This document shows positions 56,772 to 64,000 of a DNA stretch of 64,000 nt, piece after piece. Made by a program: the position numbers and the translations under genes. Position 1 is the stretch's first letter; each line of letters starts with the position of its first letter. The notes beneath the pieces are model-generated. The model was not told where the DNA came from. It searched no databases and saw nothing but the letters and a program-made list of their open reading frames with translations. This DNA is from Nemophila menziesii (Eukaryota; Streptophyta; Magnoliopsida; Boraginales; Hydrophyllaceae): assembly GCA_029959085.1 (NCBI GenBank), contig JARWIR010000010.1, positions 18,993,001-19,057,000 on the forward strand. The letters run 5' to 3'.

Positions 56772-58206
56772 CTATTGCCTCGTATTATCAATATCCAAGA
56801 TAGGATTTTGTGGATCTTTCGTGATGTCGTGCTTTAATTGCTCAAGGAGGGTCATGATGTGCACTTGATTTTCTTTGATTGGTGCCATATCATCGGCCAA
56901 GAAGGTTTGAGCTGCTTCAACTTTATTCAATCGCTCATCTACCCTTTCTCGCAAAATAAGATCCTCTTCTTTTGATTCTCTCTCATGAGACATTTCTTTA
57001 AGTTTGTCTTGATCCAAGGATTGTTGATATTGTTGCTCACTTTATACATCAATTTATACTCTTCACGGCAAACCACATTCGCTCGTACTAGGCACGTGAT
57101 CATAGTAGGATATTGCACATTGAATAAAGAAAGTGGAGAGACAAAAAATCGCATCACCTCCTCAAAGATCAACTACGCCACATCTACTTCTTCCCCTCTT
57201 AAAAAACAATTCAAAAAGATGGTGTTTCTCTTAGTTAGATTTGAACTTCGCGTGTTTCCAAAGGCGTTTGGTCTGAGGAAATTGTGCCAAATTCTCGTAT
57301 CATGTTGGAGATATTTGTAAGGACAAGGTGCCTTCAACTCTCCCTTGTGTGATTGCACTTTTTATTCATTTAATACATGCTTAAAAATTTGATTCCATTC
57401 AAAAGTCTTGATATTTTCCACTGCTTCTCTATACTTACATGGTCCAACCAATTTCTTGAATTGGAAGTGGTTTTCTAATCTTTTCAACTGTAAAAGGAAC
57501 TAACTTTCCTTTAACTGGAACACGACCTTCACTATCTCGGCTAAAGAGGCCTAAATAGAACTCAGAAACTAACTCCATACATAAACTTGAACGTCTCATC
57601 ATGAATGTAATCCAACCCAATCTCCCTTCCATCTCTAGAAATCTCTTGTAATCGCCTTATCCAACTTCTTTCAAATATTCTCTCATGAGCAAAATGCAAG
57701 TCCGCCAAACGTGTATTTTCGGAATCTAACAAGGACTTTGAAGCTTCATTCATCTTGGGTGTAGGAATCTCGAATTGTAGAGTTTGTGGTGTCTTCTCCT
57801 TGAAATTTGTAATCTTCTTGGTCTTTGAATTTACCACAGCTAGCTTGCCTCTATTTTCTTTACCTGTTTTACCCTTTTTCTTCGTACTAGAACTCTTACC
57901 CTTCTCAATTGTTTTCTTCTTAATAGTACCAATACCTTACTTTGATTCTTCTTCATCTACCTAACAGTAGATAATGTTTATGTTCTTTTCGTCATCTCAA
58001 TTGACCTCCAACTCAAAGCTTTGAACACTCTTAAAATTTTTACCCCTTTGATTTTGGATTAAACAAGTGTCATTTAGGCTAGGAAAGGTGTATGGATGAA
58101 GATTCTCTATGTGGGTAGGACGAACTCTTGCTTTATTGGTATGGGTTTAAGAAATTTTTGGATAAGATTTGTCAATTTTGGCTTTTAATTCTTGGATTCT
58201 AGGCAT
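56772..58206 (-). pseudogene. ORF3 of element D with plant transposon-protein-like domain
   Basis: The likely start is ATG 58206 (MPRIQELKAK), downstream of a TATA box at 58395-58402. Three frames must be joined. 57837-57562 has LADLHFAHERIFERSWI and the region around IGLDYIHDETFKFMYG. 57575-57435 reads SEFYLGLFSRDSEGRVPVKG then LVPFTVEKI. 57017-56772 gives a coiled coil (LRERVDERLNKVEAAQTFL). The FY...GKxVxF pattern resembles the 'putative plant transposon protein' domain common in the third ORF of Athila-type elements. Function unknown. B's ORF3 keeps only an N-terminal basic and a C-terminal coiled-coil part. Confidence 0.68.
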
Positions 58207-58394
58207 TTTGGTTTGATTTTGGTGGTTGGATCTTCTTTATAATGATGTGGGAAAGGGCTTGGATGTGAATTTATGGTGATTGGGGAGTGCTTTGGTGTTT
58301 AGTGAAGGGTTGTAGAAGCTTTAATGGAGTTGGGAACTTGGTGGAAGAAAGAGAGGCTTAAGGTTTAGAAATTTGGGGGTATAAACGAACCTCT

Positions 58395-58402
58395 CTTTTA
58401 TA
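58395..58402 (-). promoter_or_regulatory. Putative internal TATA box for ORF3 of element D
   Basis: TATAAAAG on the minus strand, about 190 bases before the ORF3 ATG, in the same relative place as the TATA at 48357 of element B. Confidence 0.5.
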
Positions 58403-58419
58403 TCTTCTTCTGGCGGCGC

Positions 58420-58880
58420 TGTGCGGTGCACCGCAGGTGAGGTGAGGTGTACCGCAGATGCCCTCTGTCTCCCCCTGTGTCACGTTTGCTCAACACGGTA
58501 TTGGACAAGGTGTCTTGTAATAGAACCTAATTTCCCATACCATTTCCACAATTTTTGGCTTGGTGCGGTGCACTGCGAGTAGGCTGCGGTATACCGCAGA
58601 CCTCTTCTGTTCTGGACCGTGTCACGGTCTGGCTGAGTGATGACACGGTTTGGTTCGTAGAGCCTCACAGCTGGAGTAAAATTAATGAACCGTTGGGACG
58701 GTTTTCTTGCGTACGGTGCACCGCGGCACCCGTGCGGTATACTGCACAAACGCGTTGGATGACACCGTCACACTGTTTTTTGCGAACGTAGACACGGGTT
58801 TCCTCTTTTGGCTTCGCATGTGTACCTGATTTTTGAACCGTTGTGACCCTTTTTTATGGTGCGGTGTACCGCATGGTACA
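58420..58880. promoter_or_regulatory. Array of GCGGTGCACCGC-type palindromes upstream of ORF3 (element D)
   Basis: GC-rich palindromes in pairs: GTGCGGTGCACCGCAG (58420) with GGTGTACCGCAG (58446); GGTGCGGTGCACTGCGA (58561) with CTGCGGTATACCGCAG (58582, a perfect 16-bp palindrome); GGTGCACCGCGG (58714) with GTGCGGTATACTGCAC (58732); and GGTGCGGTGTACCGCA (58859). Pairs recur every 135-150 bp. ACCGTGTCACGGT (58617) is another palindrome in between. The location matches the ACCGG array of element B, with a different core sequence. Confidence 0.75.
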
Positions 58881-59065
58881 TCTATTTTTCGCCAAAAAAT
58901 TTGTTTTTTCTCCCAAACTCGATTTTCTTAATTACATGCACATCAAAAACACTAATACCTTACTCAATATTGAAATATCTAGTGAAAATAATTAATCTAA
59001 AAATAAAATAAAGACATAAAAACATTAAAAGTTGTGGATTGTCTTCCGGAGAGCACTTTTGTTTA

Positions 59066-59086
59066 ACGTCTTTCAAAGTTAGACGT
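59066..59086 (-). promoter_or_regulatory. Hairpin after pol of element D
   Basis: ACGTCT and AGACGT arms around a 9-nt loop, followed in the sense direction by TAAACAAAAGTGCTCT, as in element B (48982-49003). Conserved between two elements whose flanking sequence has diverged. Confidence 0.65.
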
Positions 59087-59259
59087 GTTGCTCTATCATA
59101 ATTTTCGTATATAGCCTCCCCAACAACGAGCAAGACAATGAACGTCTACTAATCTTCGTTTGATACCCCTCTTGGATCTGATCTCTATCACTTTTGCCGA
59201 AACAACTTCTGCGACGACATATGGTCCCATCCACGAATCTTTGTGATTGTGTGGCCTAT
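59087..59259 (-). pseudogene. Integrase C-terminal remnant of element D
   Basis: The minus strand reads KDSWMGPYVVAEV...IEIRSKRGIKRRLVDVH, aligned with LKSRWGGPYIVTKV...IEIEHPTEQRTFMVNGH at the end of B's pol. It is cut at 59259 by the 5' LTR of element C. Confidence 0.72.
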
Positions 59260-60836
59260 TGATGTCTCCTGTTCTGTGATATATATATATATATATATAT
59301 ATTCCCTTAGGAGACATGATATTAGTTAAAATTAGACTTATTTGATAGACTTTTATGCTTATTTTAATATATTACACTTTCTACCTTCAGAATTATGATA
59401 TTGCATTTTTATAGCTTTTGTGCGTTAATTTGTTTGTTTTTAGTATAAAGCTTTTAGGTGCATGGATGATAGGGAGCACCAAGATGAGGAGGAGAAGTGA
59501 AGATTCAAGTATTAGATCAAGCGGAGAGGTTAAAAGAGAGAAAGTATCACTCATAGATTTGACGAAAAGATATGAAATCCTGAATATTTGTTACTAATTG
59601 CTGATTTCAAGCCACATCATAACTGATTTAGGTCTGGAGATTCAAATAAGAAAATTTCGCCTCTGAGTAACGCGAATTGAGGACTGGAATCAGGTGATTT
59701 CGACGAGAGACGCAAAAGTTACGACTATTTTACTAAAGGATGTACAACAATTATGGGATTCACTAATTTGGACTTGTGCTTTTTATCATTTGACTTAATA
59801 TTATTAATTAAAAAGCCCAATCCGATTTAGTAAGTATAAATAGCCTTTTAGAGCTCATTTTTTAGGACGCTTCATTATTTTCAAAGTCAAAATCAGAGCA
59901 AAAAGGCAGAAGAGAGAGAAAGAGCTGGAGATATCCTATTCTTCCAACGACAACTCAATCCAACACCTTAATTAGGTTATTTATCTTATTTCTATAATTT
60001 AGGATAATGAATGCTTTTATTTTATTTTCAGTTTTTAGTTTAAATATGAGCTAAACATTTAGTGCTTGAGAATCTCAATAATGGGTTAAACCCTACTTTA
60101 TGCAATTAATGTTTTTCCGAATTAAGGATTTTATAATTTAACCTAAGTTGGGTATTTTTTATTGACTATTACCGTATGCTTGTTTACTAATTTTTATTCT
60201 AATCAATTAGAAATAGGTTTGAGTAATTAGGCTATTCACTATGTGAGAAGTGATCATCGGACATGGGGGTTTAATTAGAGACATGGGTAATAGACGTGTG
60301 GTTTCTGTTATTGTCCGATAGGCTTGACTAAGCACATAGCCATGAGGTAAGAGACTTCACGTCCGACAGTATATATAATCACCCGGGAGGGGTTTATAGT
60401 ACTTTAAGATAGCTCCTAGGCCCACCTGACAGGGGGCTAGGAGATATTAGAGTCCCGACTAATACACAAATAACAGTTTAGCACTTAAACAGAGACATTA
60501 GTTGTATGAACTTAGGTAGATCCCTTGCGAGACTCAAGTACATATCTCATATTTGCATCCAAATCTTTACTCTCAGTATTTGATTTCAGTTAATTATTTC
60601 GTAATTTATTTTATTGCATCTCATAGTTATAATTCAAAACCAAAACAAATATCTATTTATTTCCATTTCGTTATTTACAATAATTTTTACTTATTTGATA
60701 AACACCATTGTCATATCTATCCGTCCATGAGAACGAAATCCCTCATATTTATACATTACTTAGAACGACCCGTAAACTTTTCGTTAGTGTCCCTCTCTTT
60801 AGGGGTGTTGATTTTATCACACTCCAGGAGACACCA
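59260..60836 (+). repeat. 5' LTR of element C (1577 bp)
   Basis: Starts TGATGTCTCC and ends GACACCA. TATA box TATAAATA at 59835-59842. Near the start an (AT)n run (59279-59302) lies inside the loop of the terminal inverted repeat (TGATGTCTCC at 59260 against GGAGACATGA at 59310). Length and internal blocks match the LTR of element A. Confidence 0.87.
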
Positions 60837-60842
60837 AGTTTT

Positions 60843-60860
60843 TGGCGCCGCTGCCGGGGA
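60843..60860 (+). other. Primer-binding site of element C (tRNA-Asp type)
   Basis: TGGCGCCGCTGCCGGGGA, six bases after the LTR end, identical to those of A and B. Confidence 0.9.
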
Positions 60861-60967
60861 CGGTAGCTTGTGACCCCGGTGTTAATCCTTAAGTAGTTTC
60901 ATTGTTATTTTATTTTTTATTTTTACGCTTTTGTTTTGTCTTTCTTAGGTTTACATATTTGGTGCAT

Positions 60968-62457
60968 GCTCTCAAATACTGAGCGATTATTTTGAATTAA
61001 AAACAAAAGAGAGAAGGAAGAAATACTAGCAAGAGAAAAGGAAATGGCCGCAGTAAACAACAATATTAATGATCTTCAGGTGGAATTGGATAATGAGGGA
61101 ATCCCAATAATCCATGACTCTCAAGTTCAGAACAATCAAAATCAAAGAATTCCTCCTCCACCTAAAGGACAAGCTCAACTCCGATACGATCCTTGGTTCG
61201 TGCAAGGTTCTTGAACAAATCCCATATCGCGCTCCTGCTACTGTTGTTGTCCCTCAAGATATTAATGTTGCAAGATACAGACCCGATCCGGGTATGCTAA
61301 ACCAATTCCGAGACTTTGGAAATTTTCGAGGAGTGGCTGGAGAAGACCCGATTCGTGCAGTATAGAATTTCATGCAAATATGTGATGCGTATGTAACGCA
61401 AGGTGTAACAAGAGAACAAAAGTACTTTGCAAATTTCAGATTCTTCGTAATAGACGCAGCGAGTGAATGGCATGATCAACAACAACCAATTACGGTCAAT
61501 AATTGGGATGAGCTACAAACAGCGTTCTTTGACTGTTACTATCTAAGGAATATGAGATTGAATGCATAAATCGAGTCTACATCATTTGAACAAGATCACG
61601 GTGAGTCCATAGGTATTTGTTGTACTTGTTTGAGAAATGTTCTAAAACATGGTCTTTCAGAAGAGCAACAGATGTCAATTTTTTATAAAGGCCTTGAAGG
61701 ACGTTCAAGAAAAGACCTAGACTTGCTATGTGGTGGAGGATTTTTACAGGTAATACCAGCTCATGCTTAAATAATATTGAACAAAACAGTGGTGACTGAG
61801 ATGGTTTGGAGTACCGTGAGAGCAGCTACCCAAGGTACAGGTCATTGAGATAGCGGTGTTAGAATTGGTGAGAAATTCTATTTGTTAGAGAATAAATTAA
61901 AGAACACACTTGAGCAACAATTGAAACATCTCACTTTAGTTGTTAAAGAAGGTTTTTCAAGTAAAAGAGTTGATGTGAATGTCACACAAGATATTTATGG
62001 ATGTTCAAATTGTGGTGTACAAGATCATGATTGGGAAAGTTGCCAAAGCAAACCAGAGTCTGTGATGTTGGTTTCCAACCGAGGGAACTATAATTCAGGT
62101 GGTCAAGGTTATCAGCTAAACGAAAACCATCCGAGTTTCCAATATTCGAATCTGAACGGGGCAGAAAATCGTACTTATGCATATCAACCACGACCCCAAG
62201 GAAATAACTTTCAACAAAGACCACAGAATAATTACCAAGTGGGACAAAATTATGGAAATCAAGCCTAGAGACAACATCCTCAAGATACCTATACCGTACT
62301 ATGAATTGAAAATCTCTACCTGCTCAACCTCAAGAAGGTGCGTTGATGTTCAACAAACTTTACAAACACTAATCGCCATGACAGCGAAAACGCAACAAGA
62401 GAAACAATCTTCTACCGCAGCATTTAAAATGTTAGAAAATCAAGTAGCTTAGATGGA
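60968..62457 (+). pseudogene. gag: gag of element C (many stops)
   Basis: The leader is followed by ATG 60968 (MLSNTERLF, then a stop) or ATG 61044 (MAAVNNNIND). Around 61210 a stop and frame change break the N-terminal part (DPWFVQGS). The capsid core follows: VARYRPDPGMLNQF, GEDPIRAV, a stop, then MQICDAYVTQGVTREQ and NNWDELQTAFFDCYY. More stops occur at 61569, 61768 and 61846. The CCHC knuckle is intact (CSNCGVQDHDWESC, near 62003), followed by a Gln/Asn-rich linker. Closest relative in the window is the gag of element A. Confidence 0.88.
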
Positions 62458-63590
62458 AAAACAGCTAAATCAGCATCCACAAAGGCAATTACCAAGTGAC
62501 GCTAAAAATCCAAAACATAGAGAAGATTGTAATGCTATACCACTCAGAATTGGTAAGATGCTACCACCACCACCACCTTTTCCCGTTATGAAAGAAAAAG
62601 AAACAACTATGAAGATGAAAATTGTAAAGGATGTGGTGAAGAAAGAAGGTTAACCAGGAGTAGTTGAGGAGGAAGTTGAGAAAATTCTAGAAAAGCCAAA
62701 GAAGAAAGATGTTTACTAGTGGAAGAGAATCGTCCTCCTCCACCTTTCTCCTCAAGAGTTCAGAAGAAAGGAGATATGGCTGAATATAAGAGATTCATGA
62801 ATGTGGTGCGTAATTTTAACATTAATGTACAGTTCTTAGATGCTATCAAATATGTACCGAAATATTTGAAATTCTTGAAAAGAGCTATCACCAACAAACG
62901 CCCATATCTTGAGAATGAAATGATAGATTTTACAGAAGAATGTAGTGCGATATGTCAGAGTAAGTTTCCATCGAAATTACTTGATCCTGGGAGTTTTACT
63001 ATTACAATCTCTATTGGTGATGAGTGGCAAGGGGAAACTTTGTGTGATTTGGGTGCGAGTATTAATCTCATGCCTAGATCAATTTTTGAGAAGTTGAAGA
63101 TAGGAAACGCATGACCGGCCTATATGGTCTTGCAAATGACTGATAGACCCCTCGCACATCCAGAGGGAAGAATAGAATATGTCCTCGTCAAGGCAGATAA
63201 TTTAATTTTTCCTGTTGAATTTGTTATACTTGACTACGACGCGGATAGGAATGTCCCCGTTATTTTGCGAAGACCATTCCTAACCATGGGGTGTACTCTT
63301 ATTGATGTAGAGAATGGAGAATTAATCATGCGTATTCAAGATGAGGAGGTAAAGCTCAACGTGTTTAGGGTAATGAAGTTTCCGGATTCCAAGGAGGAAT
63401 GCTTCCGGGTGGATGCAATTGATCGAGCCACGCAAGAAGTATTTAATGATATGAATTTTGATGATATATTGCATGCTACCCTAACACTTGACTTACTGGA
63501 GATGATGGAAGAGCTTTCCGAAACAGTGGCAGCTCTAAACTCTGAAAATCCAAAGTACAGGCATCTAGCATATGAACCAGTGAGAGAATA
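62458..63590 (+). pseudogene. Protease region of element C
   Basis: From QLPSDAKNPKHREDCNAIPL (62485) the frame continues to a stop at 62651. It then runs through RPPPPFSSRVQKKG to the aspartic protease at about 63050 (DLGASINLMPRSIFEKL). A stop at 63112 is followed by VPVILRRPFLTMG in the same reading frame, where the usual Gly of ILGRPF is Arg. The two open parts are 62719-63114 and 63124-63591. Confidence 0.87.
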
Positions 63591-64000
63591 GGGGGAGATT
63601 GTTCCTCAAAAGAAGCCATCTATTGAATCTCCTCCACAATTAGAAGAAAATCCCCTTCCGTCACACTTGAGGTATTCTTATTTAGGAATTAACAATACTT
63701 TACTTGTTATTGTTTCAGCTACTTTAACAGGTCCTCAAGAAGATAAACAATTGCATGTACAACGAGCTAATAAAGAGGCAATTGGATGGACTATTACTGA
63801 TATCAAAGGTATTAGTCCTACCATTTTCCAACACAACATTATTCTAAAAGATGACAATGCACTCAATTGAAGGACAAGGAGATTGATGCCAATAATGAAG
63901 GAGGTGGTTAAGAAAGAAGTAATCAAACTACTAGATGCGGGAATTATCTTTCTCATAGCTAGTAGTGAGTGGTTGAGACAAGTTCAATGCGTACCAAAGA
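63591..64000 (+). pseudogene. Protease-RT linker and RT start of element C
   Basis: After a stop at 63589-63591 the frame gives LPSHLRYSYLGINNTLLVI, LTGPQEDKQLHVQ and EAIGWTITDIKGISPTIF. After another stop (63868) it continues with RLMPIMKEVVKKEVIKLL, DAGIIF and WLRQVQCVPK, the entry to reverse transcriptase, where the window ends. Confidence 0.83.

Larger units (their letters stand above)
42903..59259 (-). mobile_element. Element D: Athila-like LTR retrotransposon, interrupted by B and C
   Basis: The minus-strand 3' LTR (43938-42903) is followed upstream by 3' untranslated sequence (43939-44585), which resumes at 55886 after inserted element B. ORF3 (58206-about 56772), a palindrome array, the pol end hairpin and the integrase C-terminus (to 59259) come next. 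There element C interrupts. D's flanks match B's own 3' region on both sides of the B insertion: GCCGGTCCAAATCATATTC before and ATAACTATGACTCTCTTTT after (compare 46680-46745 in B). The rest of pol, gag and the 5' LTR must lie beyond C, outside the window. Confidence 0.85.
59260..64000 (+). mobile_element. Element C: Athila-like LTR retrotransposon (runs off right edge)
   Basis: Plus-strand 5' LTR (59260-60836), primer site, gag, protease and the start of RT. It inserted into the integrase end of element D; CCTAT (59255-59259) would be the left target duplication, but the other side is outside the window. Gag and LTR resemble element A rather than B. Many stops make it inactive. Confidence 0.88.

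Noticed and set aside
57755..57964. Plus-strand frame of 69 hydrophobic residues
   Set aside because: Antisense shadow of the Lys-rich ORF3 of element D.
59279..59317. Coding (IY)n stretch as the N-terminus of an integrase-like protein
   Set aside because: The AT run belongs to the 5' LTR of element C; the frame crosses the insertion junction at 59259.

Overview
This is eukaryotic DNA from a flowering plant, most likely a dicot. It holds one spliced plant nuclear gene with GT-AG introns, plant-type LTR retrotransposons primed by tRNA-Asp, an L1-clade LINE with an RNase H tail, CACTA, hAT and Stowaway elements, and a degenerate TTTAGGG (plant telomere motif) tract. It is AT-rich, repeat-dense and almost gene-free. 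The species cannot be named from the sequence.

Layout. 1-3280: 5' end (gag, PBS, 5' LTR) of a minus-strand Athila-like Ty3/gypsy element, A, inserted into the LTR of an older plus-strand Athila-like element, E (3281-about 7262, gag-protease-start of RT, then truncated). 8218-8720: a roughly 20-bp minisatellite. 9570-15371: a decayed minus-strand L1-type LINE flanked by a 10-bp target-site duplication. 15659-19113 (minus): the only apparently intact host gene, a six-exon NRT1/PTR-family nitrate transporter most like Arabidopsis NRT1.4/NPF6.2, with a Stowaway-like MITE in intron 2. 19495-21777: a hAT-type element with a smaller hAT MITE nested in it. 21890-24944: a large (about 3 kb) imperfect inverted repeat (foldback). 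24946-29947: a decayed CACTA element with TNP2-like remains. 31130-35465: small inverted-repeat elements, a duplicated A/T-rich module and an interstitial telomere-like tract. 36444-36721: a mini-CACTA. 37016-about 39293: a second, truncated CACTA element. 39990-41290: a gypsy gag remnant. 42676-42902: a copia RNase H remnant.

42903 to the right end is a nest. A minus-strand Athila-like element D inserted into the copia remnant. D was then interrupted twice: by a complete, mutationally dead Athila-like element B (44586-55880, two LTRs, 5-bp target duplication CTTTT) and by a plus-strand element C (59260 to beyond the window). B and D carry an extra gene (ORF3) downstream of pol. In both, the pol-ORF3 interval has the same plan: a hairpin that contains the pol stop codon, then an array of GC-rich short palindromes, then a TATA box, then the ORF3 start. 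The palindromes have a similar build but different sequences in the two elements. The foldback element carries palindromes of the same arm-spacer-arm geometry (GTGGGT-4 nt-ACCCAC). This recurring design, and the hairpins at the LTR ends, are the most interesting unexplained structures here.

How the genes work together: there is no operon logic. The nitrate transporter is a stand-alone nuclear gene with its own TATA box. Everything else is self-replicating or dead repeat DNA, stacked by successive insertions whose order can be read from the interruptions.
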